Positions 52,105 to 63,239 of a DNA stretch of 64,000 bases are shown piece after piece (position 1 is the stretch's first letter; the number at the start of each line of letters is the position of its first letter). The stretch spans positions 63,194,257 through 63,258,256 of the forward strand of contig CP154956.1 in NCBI GenBank assembly GCA_039621445.1. The letters are read 5' to 3'. The notes beneath the pieces were generated by a model. That model had not been told where the DNA came from, searched no databases, and worked only from the letters and a program-made list of their open reading frames with translations. Source of the DNA: Euglena gracilis. Its lineage: Eukaryota > Euglenida > Euglenophyceae > Euglenales. A program made the position numbers and the translations under genes.

Positions 52105-52946
52105 CAGCGGGGGGGGGGGAAATGCAACTTGGCCCTTCAAATTATGCAAGTCAAAAAAATGCAAAAAAATGCAAAAAAATGCAAAAAAATGCAGCTTGCA
52201 TGAAAACCTTGAGAAAAAGCTGGAATATGACAGAGCTTTGCTGCCTAAAAGCAAAAAATGCAAAAAATTCCAAAACATATGCCAACCAACTACAAAATTT
52301 TTTTCAAGGGCAAAATATTTTATGTAAAAAATGCAAAAAAAATGCAAAAAAATCCAAACATAAACCCCCCCAATTAGAAGCCCCCCCCCCCCAAATAACA
52401 ACCCCCCCCCAAATAGAAGCCCCCCCCCCCTCCCCCCCCCTCAGGTTTCCCGCCAAAAATCCAAATAACAGCCCCCCCCGCCCCGGCGAAGCCGGGGGGA
52501 ATTTGACGAAAAAAATTCCGAAAAATGGTGAAAAACTCGAAAATTCTCCACGAAAAAAGGTCGACATTGGGAACAAAAGTGATATCTAGTGTCCTTGAAA
52601 CATGGCCTATCCACCCAAAAACTAGAATAAATGCGTCTTGCAATTTTTTAAACTTGGACCCCGTTTCGATCCCCGGATCGACCGCCGGCCGAAGTTTTTC
52701 CTTTAGACAAAGGGAACCCAATTAGAAGCCCCCCCCCCTCGGGTTTTCCGCAGAGTGACCGAATAGCAGCCCCGGGGGGCTTCTAATTGGGGGGGGGGTT
52801 TACGGCAACCAACTACAAAAAAATTTTCCACGGAAAAATATTTTATGCAAAAAAAAATGCAAAAAAAATGCAAAAAAATGCAAATTTCGGGAAAACCTGA
52901 TTATGCAAAAAAATGCAAATTATGCAAGTTGCATTTCCCCCCCCTG
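52105..52946. mobile_element. CAGCGGGG-ended element with TGCAAAAAA words, target duplication CTACATG
   Basis: Starts CAGCGGGGGG..AAATGCAACTTGG and ends AAGTTGCATTTCCCCCCCCTG, with CTACATG at 52,098-52,104 and 52,947-52,953. Inner TGCAAAAAAATGCA repeats match 30,274-30,628. Two CCAATTAGAAGCCCC units (52,366-52,500 and 52,706-52,800) appear nested inside. Confidence 0.7.
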
Positions 52947-52953
52947 CTACATG

Positions 52954-53506
52954 CTGCACTGCTGAAACTCCCAACCAAAATTGAATTTATGAGAAATTTG
53001 GAAAGATTTTCAAAAACTGAGGCATGCATTTTCAAAAGTGGGAAACCTGATCTAAAATTGCCACTGGAAATTTTTCAGGGTTGAAATAGCACAAATTGAA
53101 AAGGAATAAAAAGGGAAGATAGCTCAAACTTCAGCCCCCTACGAATTTCGCCATAACATCTCAGGAAAATTGCGTGCCACAAAGAAGGAGCCGCTTCTGC
53201 CAAAAAATTGGACACTTTGGGATGCCCAGGAGCAGTCGGCAGGTTTATTAAAGGTGGAAGAATAATCCACAATCCAGAGGAATAGGATACCCGCAGCACA
53301 TTCTCGGCAGGCTCCCTGTGAGAGTGCGCCTGCAAGCATGGCAACCGGACAAAGAGGTGCCACACACAGGGAAAAAAGCCAAAAAGCAACCGCAGGCTTA
53401 TCAACGCAAGTCTGCCTGTAAACCTCGAAGAGATGGGGCCTCAGAGGCATCGCGCACCCTGGGGCGTCCCTCGGCGACGAGAGAGGACATCCGTCGTGTG
53501 CGGCAA
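52954..53506. other. Unassigned interval, possible 3' region of the transporter-like gene
   Basis: No repeat family. It lies downstream (minus strand) of the stop at 53,507 and may contain its 3' untranslated region. Confidence 0.3.
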
Positions 53507-53624
53507 TCAAGCTTTCGTATCGTCCACGACGGCAGCGATCGCAAAGAGCATCGCCGAGACGAAATATGTCCCTCCGACTACCCACAGCAGCGAGTCACTG
53601 CCCAGGCCCCACAGATGGGCTGAC
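53507..53624 (-). CDS. Last exon of a possible membrane transporter
   Basis: After GATCAG the minus strand reads RSAHLWGLGSDSLLW, VVGGTYFVSAML, FAIAAVVDDTKA and a stop. The hydrophobic WVVGGTYFVSAMLFAIAAVV stretch is a typical last membrane helix. It is joined here with the exon at 54,358 only by strand and proximity. A CAGTCA-family MITE lies between them. No family can be proven from this piece alone. Confidence 0.35.
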
Positions 53625-53632
53625 CTGATCAT

Positions 53633-53915
53633 ACAATTTTTCACCGACACCCGGGGGGTCACTTCCACTCTTCGAAAAACCAGTAACTCGCATTTTTTTC
53701 TCCAGAAAACCAGTTAGCACTCCCCCCCCCCGGGTCGGCCACTCTGGAATCCAAAGGAAATTTGACCAAAAACGTGCAAAAAAACTTAAAAAAGTATTTC
53801 GTCATCTTCGACGCTGGGTCAATTTAGTGGTTTTTTGCCAACCCCTCCCCCCCCCCCCCGGTCAGTCACTCTGAAAAAACCAGTCACCCCTGGGGTCGGC
53901 CAGTGACTAGGTGAT
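53633..53915. mobile_element. CAGTCA-family MITE, third copy
   Basis: CATACAATTTTTCACCGAC at the left and GGTGATTGTTTG at the right; the middle (CCACTCTGGAATCCAAAGG) matches 770-790. Target duplication is not visible. Confidence 0.55.
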
Positions 53916-54357
53916 TGTTTGACAGTGATACACTACAAACAACCACTGGGCCCCATTTCGTGCTTGCACTTTTATGGAAGCAAGAGGAGAGCTCAAAAAA
54001 AAAAGTTGAAAAAGTTGTAAAAAGGTAGAATGCGCGACAAATTATAATGCAAATAACTCACAGGTATGACGGGTGATGATGGGTTTGAAAAAAAGCAAAC
54101 CAACTGAAAAAAACAACACATCGATGTCAGAAGATACACATAAACTTGTCGTCTTTGCAAACAAAGATTGAATTCTACCAAACAGAAGGCGCCCACAATG
54201 TATTGACCAACTGCAACGTTTCTCAGCTGACCTTTGCCTACTAGGTTGAAACATGTAACGCTCAAATTCTGTTGTGTCACGTTTGTCGCACTACCTTTGG
54301 GAAATCCTTAGGGTTGCTCACTGGCTGGCACACACCCCCAAACCAACGCCTGCAGTC
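53916..54357. other. Unassigned interval between two exon-like segments
   Basis: A/T-rich sequence with no repeat family. It would be intronic if the transporter model is right. Confidence 0.3.
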
Positions 54358-54516
54358 TTATCGCATTGGGCTGCACACAAAACAGAAGAGCCTGGGACGC
54401 CCACGGTGTTCCCTGCCTGAGAGGCCAGGGATCCGACCACGATCGGGGCGATGGTCCGAGACAGGGCCCAACACAAATGCGCAGAACTCTGCCACCAGTG
54501 GCCCAATGGAATACAT
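54358..54516 (-). CDS. Exon with a major-facilitator-like motif
   Basis: The minus strand from 54,516 reads MYSIGPLVAEFCAFVLG, then PVSDHRPDRGRIPG, and stays open to 54,358. A G-P-x-S-D-x(3-6)-R-G-R segment after a hydrophobic helix resembles the loop 2-3 signature of major facilitator transporters (G-x-x-x-D-R-x-G-R-R), as in the sugar/cation symporter group. The true donor may lie soon after PDR (a GT is there). With the hydrophobic exon at 53,507 this suggests a transporter gene on the minus strand. Other exons were not found, so this is a tentative call. Confidence 0.3.
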   Translation of the reverse strand: MYSIGPLVAEFCAFVLGPVSDHRPDRGRIPGLSGREHRGRPRLFCFVCSPMR

Positions 54517-55555
54517 GGTTTTTCACCCCCGAAGGGGGCGGAGGTCAAAGACAAATTTGAACAGCACCATGTGCTTCCCAAAGATTGGGTAAAGCTGCAA
54601 AGCGACACAACACCAAGCAAGACTCAAAAGACTGGATTCGAAGGCTGATATTTCTTGAAAATGTTGGTTGACCTGCCAAATCATTAGTTTCGAAAATGAT
54701 GTTGGTACCTGCTCCCAAAAGCTGTGAGGGTGCTGAAAAGCCCTTGTGCAGACCCTGCACAAAAAATATTATGGTGAAGGTGGATAGGAAAATTGACAAA
54801 TCCTCGGTAGATGCGCACACATGCACACGCGCGCACTCACACACAAACAATGTTGTTCATTATTTCCTGAGAATGAGGAAGGGAAACAATATTGCCCATA
54901 ATACCTCCCACAAATCTCACTAAGGAAACTATAAAAAAAACCAGAGGTGTGTCATCTGTAGTAATCACATAAATACTTCATATCCAAGTACTTCGTATTT
55001 TTAAAATAATTCATTTTTTTTTGAAAAACCAGCACTAGGAAGTTGCATAATTTTATGGGTGAAATTCTTTTAGCCACAAAAATTTGAATAAAAAGGGGGG
55101 AAAGACAAAACCAAAAAAAACGATGACGCATTATTTGCGTCCACCACAATTGACACTCCATTTCGTGTGATAATTTTCTGCCTCTGCCTGTTTTATTTTT
55201 GCATTCCCAAAGGGAAAATAAATAATTTGCAAAACAGAAAAAAAAGCATTCCCCCCCATATAACATCCCCCAACAACTGTGACCTCCTGGGACCCGATTT
55301 CGGCAACACAAATAATATCCAACCTCCGTTTCCTCGCTGACCGCTATAGAAAAAAATTTGTTTTCCTGAGTTGGAACCAAATTTTGTACAAATTTTAAAT
55401 GATTACTAACACATTCCAATTGAAAGTGGAAGGGAGATAAACAAACTGCGTGTCTCTGAGACAAGATTGCACCCACTATGGACATTTGATGACCAACGTG
55501 GTTACGATGTGTTTCGGGGTGAAAGCTTTTTTGCAAAAAAAAAACTAGGAATGTC
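54517..55555. other. Unassigned interval
   Basis: A (CA/CG)-rich patch (ACACATGCACACGCGCGCAC) lies near 54,815. The remainder is A/T-rich with no supportable gene. Confidence 0.3.
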
Positions 55556-56090
55556 CCCCAAATAATACCCTTCCTTTTCGGACTTCTGCCAGCCAAATAA
55601 TATTCCCCCAGGAATACTATTTGGAAGGGAAAGCAGTGAGCCCCCCCCAAATAATAACCCCCCCCCTGAGGACTGACTTCAGCCGCCCAAATAATAAACC
55701 CCCCCTCCGGCAGGTATGAGGCAAAGAAAAAAAAAGAGGAAGAAATCAGCAGAAATGTTGCAACAAATCACAAAAATGAATGAAATTGGTGCGGAATTAA
55801 ACCCCCCCCCCATTCAAACCGACCCGTCGGTTTAGGACTTTTGGGTTGGTGGAAATCCTGGAGGGGGTCGGTTTATGCCAAATACCCATTTTTCAAAACA
55901 GCCCAAAAATGCCAGAAAAAAAAGTGACCTGTGGAGTCTGTGGGGGGTTTTGTGTCGATTTTTGACTTCGGAATTTTCCCCCCAAATAATAAAACACCCC
56001 ACATTATAAACCCCCCCCCTGGACCCCCTACTTCGAGTGTCCAAATAATAAACCGGGGGGGGTTATTATTTGGGTGGATTTACGTATTTG
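55556..56090. mobile_element. Poly-C/poly-G element with word AAATAATAACCCC
   Basis: CCCCAAATAATACCC, CCAAATAATATTCCC and CCAAATAATAACCCCC occur at the left and GGGGGTTATTATTTGGG at the right, with GGACTGACTTCAGCC and GGACTTCTGCCAGCC spacers. It is a relative of 229-606. Confidence 0.55.
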
Positions 56091-56399
56091 GGAACTTAAA
56101 TAAAATAAACCAAAGAAAACATCGAGGCACATTTCTCAATAGCAAAACAGCTTTGAATGCTCCTGCAAATTTGCGTACACCTCCTTGCAATTGATCGAAT
56201 GAAAGCAGTTGGCTGGTGGCATTCACGAGTCAACTTTGGGAAATCTTGTTTTAAGCAACAAGAGGGAAAAAATACTACATACCATAATTTAGAAAAAGAA
56301 GAAGAAAAGAAGAACAACAACAATGAAAACAATAACAACAGCAACAACAACAACATATTCAGAATAATGAGTTGAGGGATAACTAAGTGGTGTAATGAA
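56091..56399. other. Unassigned interval with GAA/CAA microsatellite
   Basis: A purine-rich (GAA)n and (CAA)n tract lies at 56,291-56,353. No gene is recognised. Confidence 0.4.
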
Positions 56400-56950
56400 A
56401 CATAAACCCCCCCAAATACAACCCCCCCCCAAATACAAACCCCCGCCAAATATAAACCCCCCCCTGAGGACCTTGAAATCCTGCCCAAATATACCCCCCC
56501 CCCCGGTGCAAAGCGCCGGAAGGAAAAAAATTCGACAAAATCTCTCCCGAAATTGTGATTTTTGGCAGATTTGGGAGCAATTTTTACCAAATACATGTAA
56601 AAATTGCTCTTTCGCCCTAAAAGTGAAAGTTTTGTATTGAAAAACTGGCTCCTACACTAGAGAAGTGTGGGGGGGGGTGGGGGGTGTGGGTGGGGGGGGG
56701 TGGGGGGTGTGGGGGTAAATGTCTAGTGTAGGAGCCAGTTTTTGCAATACCTCTTTTGGACCCCAAGGGTGGGCGTATTTGTGATTTTGGACCGAAAAAG
56801 TGATTTGACTGGATCCCGCCAAGAAGTTTTTTTTTCAAGAAGTGATTTTTCCGACTGAATATAAACCCCCCCCCAAATATAAAACCCCCCTCGGGGTCTT
56901 GAAATTTCCGCCCGAATATAAAGCCGGGGAGGTTTGTATTTGGGGGCGGG
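56400..56950. mobile_element. Poly-C/poly-G element with word AAATACAACCCC
   Basis: CCAAATACAACCCCC and CCAAATATAAACCCC at the left; ATATAAAACCCCCC and TTTGTATTTGGGGG at the right. The core with GCAAAGCGCCGGA and GATTTTTGGCAGATTTGGG matches 31,587-32,045. A hairpin unit is inserted at 56,636-56,745. Confidence 0.5.
56636..56745. repeat. Hairpin insertion with 22-bp arms and a G-rich loop
   Basis: AACTGGCTCCTACACTAGA and its exact complement enclose about 50 bp of GTGGGGGG. The related element at 31,587 lacks it at the matching place, which suggests an insertion. Confidence 0.7.
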
Positions 56951-57079
56951 GGTTACTTCTTTGGACCTGGGGATTTTCATTCTATCAAGATGTACCTTGT
57001 ATTTTTGACAAAACCAAATTCTCAACGCATTGTGAGCCATACACAATGAAATTTGAAAAACGTCACACTCCCAGAACTA

Positions 57080-57345
57080 GCAAACAGTGGTTTTTTTAAG
57101 ACCCCGGGGGGGGGGCTACCCACCCACCCACCCCCTTGGGGTGCGGGGGGCCCGGGGGACCCACCAACTTTTCCCTGAAAATGGCCAAAAAATCGCTAAA
57201 AGTGCTAAAAATAGCACTTTTAAAAATTTTCAGCACCTTCGGTGCCGAAAAGTATATCCCACCCCCCCTGGGGGGACCCCTTGGGCGGGGCTCGGCCGGA
57301 CCACCCACCCTACCCCCCTTCCCCCCAGGGTCCAAGGCAAAAAAA
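57080..57345. repeat. CCACCC / GGCGCC-hairpin module, copy 3
   Basis: CCACCCACCCACCC, AAAATCGCTAAAAGTGC, a TCAGCACCTTCGGTGCCGA hairpin, AGTATATCCCACC, then G/C runs. Same order as at 998 and 4,110. Confidence 0.6.
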
Positions 57346-57864
57346 ACCTGCTTGCAAACCAATTGCCTGCTTGCAGATTGCTGGCTGTCATCTGTGTAAG
57401 ATGGGGTAAGAGGACAAAACACAAAATGAAGCCTGAGAGAACCGCGTTTGTCTTGAGGGACTGAGTCATAGAGTGATGCCAACGTGGGTCCAAACCAGCA
57501 CTCCGCAACGGTATCAAGCCCAGCCAGGAAACAGTTTACCACAAGGCATCACCAAATATTTCCCTTAATTCAGTCCCCCCCCCAAATGCAAAACAACACA
57601 GATTGACCCAAGGATTCGTACTGGGGGACAGGCTTTTTTGACCAACCCCAGGGGGAAAGGGTGGTGCCTTGTTTAGTGCCTCCTATGGCAAGCACAGCTT
57701 CTCCCCAAAGCTGACCCCCACGGTGGGGTCGGTTTTGGACCCCGGTGCCTGCCGACCAAGCCAATTTTCCCTTGAAAATGGCCATTTTCGGACCCTGGCG
57801 TATTTGGTGCTGGGGTGTGTGCTAATGCACTGCCCTGGGGTGTGTGCTAATGCAAATCCAACCC
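57346..57864. other. Unassigned interval
   Basis: No repeat or gene recognised. Confidence 0.3.
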
Positions 57865-57913
57865 CTCCCCTGCCCCTGCCCCTGCCCCTGCCCCTGCCCC
57901 TGCCCCTGCCCCT
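57865..57913. repeat. (TGCCCC)n hexanucleotide microsatellite, eight units
   Basis: CCCCTGCCCCTGCCCC runs without interruption for about 49 bp. Confidence 0.9.
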
Positions 57914-59596
57914 GGGTCGAAATTGCTCTAACCCCCCCTGCCTGCCATAGCACCTACCCCCCCCGGCACTTTCCTTAAAAAAAGGGGGGGACTTCCTGGA
58001 GGGATTTCGGTGAAAAATAAAACTTCTGGAACCAAATATAAAATCAACAAAATTTTCAAACAATTTTGACCATCTCCTGTTCATTTTTGTGAGTCCTCAA
58101 CATTGTGGTTGGGAACCATTTCTTCAGGCAGAAGATGCAACATTTCAGGCCAGGGAACCCTGCAAGAGCCATGGCCATAGCCATAGCCCGCTGCGGACAT
58201 GCATTGGGAAGCTCACTGAGGCAAACACTTCAATTGTGTCTGAAAATGAAAGAGACCATACAACGAGGGTTACACCTTTCTCTCCTTGCAAAAAAAAAAA
58301 CTGCGTTTGGCCAGATATGGCAAGCAAATTGCCTTCTTGTGTGCTCTACACAACTGTGGGGAGTTTGCCGTTGGCAATCAGGGCGGTCCTTAACGGAAAA
58401 AAAGTCCCATCCCAACACATTCACTGAAAAATTCATGAGAAAAATGTCAGAAAAATAGCAATATTTTGGCAAAAATGGGTCGATGGATGCAATTGACTCA
58501 ATATTTTGGACATTATGTGATAGCTCTCTGTGCACCACACCTACACAGTGAATATTGAATGATGTCTACCTCTCCCCCCTCTTGTCCAAGACACACAGTC
58601 AACGGCACTTGTCAATGGCAACCTGGTGTTTTGCATTAGGTTCAACATGGTGGTTTGCATTTTCAAATTTGAATAAAAGGAGATGATCAAACACCGCTGC
58701 ATTTGGGAATCCCAAACAATGAAAAAAATTGAAAAAATTTTTGGGGCCCAAAAATTTTTGGTTTGAGAAAAAGCAAAGGAAAAAAATCAAAAGTCAGACT
58801 CCCCTGGAGGTTTCCAGCAACAGATTCAAATGTCATTTGGGCAGGGGTATAAAGGATTTTTGATAATGCTGAGTATATTATCAAAATTGCTACACTTGAA
58901 GGAAATTTACACCTTGAACCAGAAAACCCTGAGTTAAATCCACAACGGGTGGACACAACGTTTCACAAGAATACCCAGGTTCTTTGTGTGTGCTTTGCTT
59001 TTTTTTGGACTGAGAAACATTCTGCATCTTGACCAGATTCTACCCATACCAAAGTTTTTGTTGATTTTTTGTTGCTTTTTGGGTTTGTTCTCCCCCAAGA
59101 AATTCCATATTTCCAAAATCAGTGTGTTCCCTAAAGTACAAAGATCATGTTTTTTGGACCCTTTTGTTGGAAGAAATGTGGATAATGGCTCAAAACGTGC
59201 ACCAATGTTGCAAAACAACCAATTTGCAAATTTTTAACCAGTCCCCTCCAGCAGAAGTGTTCACATTCCCAAAACCACAATTTCTGCAACTTTTCCACAA
59301 TTTTTCCAATATCAATCCCCCCCGGAGCCCCAAAAAGCAGCTTGAGGCAACCTCCAATCCTCCTGAGGGTGTCAAGGGGTATTCCTTTGGGGTTCCCCAA
59401 AGGAATACCCCTGTTTTTTAATATTTCTGTTCCCATTTTCTGCATTTTTGACAACTGTGTGCGTGAAACGTGCTCGAAATTGCTTTTTTGGCTTTTGGGG
59501 AGAATCGATCTTTTGGCCATGCTATTGTTCAGGTGGACGTTTTACGAGGGGAGGCCCCCTTGCCTTATGACCAGGGCATAGCTTAAGAATATTCGA
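57914..59596. other. Unassigned A/T-rich interval
   Basis: Open frames of 90-120 codons occur, for example at 58,105-58,458, but none shows a domain or clear splice sites. There is a small palindrome, GGGGTATTCCTTTGGGG, near 59,377-59,411. Confidence 0.3.
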
Positions 59597-59885
59597 CCCA
59601 CCCCCGGGGGGGTCCAGCCAGCCAGCAGCCTTTTTCCAGTGCAAAATGGGGCAAAAATGGGTCGGAAAAAGGGCTGTCCGGGATGTTTTGGGGGTCAGAA
59701 AATCGATTTTTTCACATTGGCAGTTTTTTGCATATTTTTGCGATTTCGATTTGGAACCCAGTTCGACTCCGGGTCGGGGCCAGCTCCAGCCCAGGACCAA
59801 TGGGGGGGGGGGGTCAGTCAGCCAGCAGCCTTTTTCCAGCCAGCCCAATTTTTCCAGCCTCTGAGCTGGAACCCCCCAGGGCAGT
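59597..59885. mobile_element. GGCTGG-family unit
   Basis: GGTCCAGCCAGCCAGCAGCC and CAGCCAGCAGCC with C/G runs on both sides of an A/T-rich core. Outer sequences (CAGGGCATAGCTTAAG and AAAACACGCCCT) are imperfect inverted ends. No target duplication is seen. Confidence 0.45.
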
Positions 59886-61589
59886 CGTTAAAAAAACACG
59901 CCCTATTTACAACAAACTCTGAACCTCCCATCCAATCCCCTGGGGATGGCAAACACTCAATATTATTGTTGGCTTATTTCGGTGGAATTATTTAATGTTT
60001 CGCTTGTGATCAAGCTGATTTGATGCTCCTTGAGTCCCATGAGACGGGCATTGGGGTGTTGCACAGTTCAAAATCGTACTCCTGTTGAAGTTGACAGGGC
60101 GAAAGTTAATGTAGAGGTGGTGACCAATTTCCATCCAGCCAGCAGTTTTTTTGTGCCTCCATCCCCTCCCTGATGGTTTTCTCTTCCCAATGAGCAATGG
60201 TGTGATTGAATCCACCATGTCAGGCTTGATGGTCAGTGGCTCCTGCATTCTTTTTTTGCTTGGGCTTTCAACTGTCGTGTTTTGCATTCTTTTTCATCGA
60301 AAGAAAGTAATACAGTTTGATAAAGAATGGAATCCAAAGAGTTAGCTCACGATGTTTTTTTTTGGCAAATGTCAGGTGTTTTTTGCTGCTGAGAAGAATT
60401 TCTTGTTTGTTTCGGCCACAATGCAAACATCACAATGCATTTTGCATTTCTTTGAGCACATTGTAAATGGAGATGGAATGCAAGCACAGCACAAGCCCAT
60501 AATGATGGGGAATGAAAGCACATTATGCAACCCATAATGTCTGCTTGTTCGCTTTTTTTAAAGTTAGAAACAGTTTTTTGAGTTTGAACCCCAAACGGGA
60601 ACCCATTGCTTTCAGTGCAAAGCATCACATTGGACCACAGATTGACCTTCAAAGTGAAAGAAAAAGCTTTCCAAGGCAAAGAGCCCAGCCAGGCTGCGCA
60701 CCCTTCCCACCCCCCAGGTGAGTGGAAATGAAAGTTAACGCAGCCCGGCAAAGCTGGGCTGGAGGGGAACATTTTTTGAAAATTGGGGTCAAAAATTGGC
60801 CAACAGTGGTTTTTTTTTAATTTTTGAGGGGTGTTTCACGGTGAAACACCCCACAAAATGAAAAAAAATGCTTCAAAGTTTTCACGTCAAGGCTGAAAAA
60901 ATTGAACCCAGCTGGAATTGTGCTTTTTTTGCCCACTTTCGGGAACCCCCCCCAAGATAACTTTGCCCCTGCAGAGTTGGTGAACCGACGATCTTTTTGG
61001 CCCCCCTGCAAAGTTTTTGACCACTTCCCTTGAAAAACAATTTGTGGTCAAATTGCTGTTTTTTTATGATAATTCTGACAATTATTTTTGTATTCATTTG
61101 TCAACGGAACATTATATTTTCGGGTGAACTTTTGTGCTTACCACCTCCTGACTTTCCAAAACACATATGGCATAAAGTCAGGCCCCCTTACCTGGGAAAG
61201 GGGTGGGTAAGGGGTGGGTAAGAGGGGTTGGGGAGGGTGAGGAGGTGCATTTCGTTGAATAGGTTCCGCTCTTTGCCCTCAAAATCGACCAGAGACGAGG
61301 ATGAGGCAGAGACGAGGATGAGGTTTATTTTTTTGCCGGGGGTCCGGGGGGGGGGGGGCGGGAGCCCCCCCCCAGGCAATGGAGCAGTTCAATGGGTCCC
61401 GCTGCAAACCATCAAAGTGATGCATTTGAAACATTTTTTGTCCCACATGACTTGGGGTAAGGGGTGGGTAAGGGGTGGGTGAGGGGGGTAAGGGGTAAGG
61501 GGGTGGTAAGGGGGCTTCACTTTGTGCCATGACTCTTCCAAAAAGATGCATAACTCTTCAATTTTCTGGGATTTTCAGGCTTTTGCTCA
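59886..61589. other. Unassigned interval with AGGGGTGGGTA tandem words
   Basis: GGGGTGGGTAAGGGGTGGG occurs at about 61,199-61,220 and again at 61,457-61,500, each next to a possible short inverted block with a G-run and GGGAGCCCCCC. No gene is seen. Confidence 0.35.
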
Positions 61590-61985
61590 AGGGATTGCAG
61601 TACTCCCCCCCCCCCGGGGGGGCTGGACTGCAGCTAGTCCAAATTTGGCCAGTGGGTTTTCTAGCAGACCCCCGGGGGGGTCTGCTAGCAGGGCTAGCTA
61701 GTGGAATTTTTTTTCCAGTAACCAGCGCGAAGCGGCGAAAAAAAATGTTGGGACCCCCAAAATGGCCAAAAATGCCCGTTTTTGGCCATTTTTGGGAATT
61801 TTTGGAACAAAATCAGCCAAAAACCTGTTAAAAACCTCATTTTCCCTCCGGCGCTGTGTGCCGGAGGAAAATTTTTTTTTCCAGTCCGGGGGACACTCCC
61901 CCGGGGGGGGGGGGAGGGGGGGTCTAGCTAGTCCACTTTTTCCAGTGTCTAGCCGATTGGCTAGCCAGTACCCCCCCCCGGGTCT
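61590..61985. mobile_element. GGCTGG/CTAGCTAG-family unit with two hairpins
   Basis: GGGGGCTGGACTGCAGCTAG at the left and GGTCTAGCTAGTCC and GGCTAGCCAGTACCCC at the right. A CGGCGCTGTGTGCCGG hairpin and TTTTTGGCCATTTTTGG core words match 10,176-10,638. It is non-coding. Confidence 0.45.
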
Positions 61986-62339
61986 TTAAGCAAACGCCTG
62001 CTGGGAAGAGGGAGAAGCAAAGTTGTCTGGACGGATCTTTTGTTTTTAATTTTCTCCCCTGCAAAGTTATTTGGGCACGAAAGCTGCCTCCCCCCTCGTT
62101 GACACAGGTGTTGTTGACACCCCCCCCCCCCCGTGTCAACGGCATTTCCCTGGAATATTGGCGTGTCAATGACAAGGGCACTGCTCCGTCAGCCAGTAGT
62201 ACCCCCATGCCCCACCTCCTGGGGGGTTCCAGCCAGCTGGGCGGACCCATTCCCTTTCCCTGGTCACGATCATTTTTGCAGCAGGTTTCCACAAAAGGTT
62301 CGCCAAATATTTTTATTTGCATCCTCTTTGTTGCAGGTG

Positions 62340-62690
62340 CCAACCCGCCATAACCCCCCCCCCTCGGGCCGACCAACCAAACCAGATCCTATAACCCCCC
62401 CCCCGGGGAAGAAAAATGGAAACTGCCGGGACCATTTTTTCGCTCTCAAACCACCCAAAAACTGATTTTTTGGCAATTTTTTGAGACCGACCATCATCAA
62501 AAATGCCATTTTTGACCAAATTTGCCTAAAACTGCCAATTTCGGGGGGTTTCGGGGTCATTTTGGGTGGTCGGATTTTCACCAACAATTCCGGATCCTAA
62601 AGCCCCCCCCCACCCAAAAACCCCCCTTTCGGCCGACGAACAATTCCAGATCTCATACACCCCGGGGTTCATAAGTGGGGGGGTTTACAG
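62340..62690. mobile_element. Poly-C element with word CCTATAACCCC
   Basis: CCATAACCCCCCC and CCTATAACCCCCCC around GGCCGACCAACCAAACC match the 6.6-6.98 kb element in reverse. The right side has CCTAAAGCCCCCC and GGTTCATAAGTGGGG. The word at the two ends differs. Confidence 0.45.
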
Positions 62691-62887
62691 ATGCACCCTC
62701 AACGTTCTGTTTGAAAGCCTCTGTGTGCCGAAGAAACCCGCAGTGAGGCTTTGTGCAGGCCAACCCGGCCTGAATATCCCCAGCTGGCTTTTTTCTTTCA
62801 TCAATTATTCCGTTAACTCAACGTACCCAGTCGGCACCGATGCATCCCCTCCCTTCATCTTTCCCCATCCCACCTGCAACCGATGTT
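62691..62887 (+). CDS. Possible terminal exon of an unknown protein
   Basis: After GGTTTACAG the plus strand reads CTLNVLFESLCVPKKPAVR, LCAGQPGLNIPSW, then SVNSTYPVGTDASPPF, PHPTCNRC and a stop. Balanced composition, an acceptor-like start and the amino acid mix suggest coding. No family is recognised, and the four cysteines could form disulphides in a secreted protein. Chance remains possible. Confidence 0.3.
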
Positions 62888-62969
62888 AAAGGAACAACGA
62901 GTTTGTATTGTTGTTGCTTGTTTTGACATGCCCAGGAAGGTTTGCTTTTCTTTCAGCGGACCTCCCCCC

Positions 62970-63104
62970 ACTGAAAAAAATTCCGGGAACCGGGCTGGGA
63001 TCACGGTGACAATCCGCCGGTTCTCCTGGTGGCCCCGACCGGGGTTCACCCCCTTTTCCCCCAAGTGGCAAGCCTTGCAAGGGATAAGAGCTCAGTGACC
63101 CCCC
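62970..63104 (-). mobile_element. L-family end fragment, copy 4
   Basis: TTCCGGGAACCGGGCTGGG, TGACAATCCGCCGG and AGGGATAAGAGCTCAGTGACC match the right end of 1,364-2,372. Confidence 0.55.
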
Positions 63105-63239
63105 ACTTTTAAACCAGGTTGAAAATCATGCTGTGCTCTTTGTGCGATTTGAAAATCATAAATTACGCAAATTTCAGTCATGCAATATAAAAAATATGGG
63201 GAGAGAATGACTTTCAGTGCTTTTTACGGCAATTTCTGA

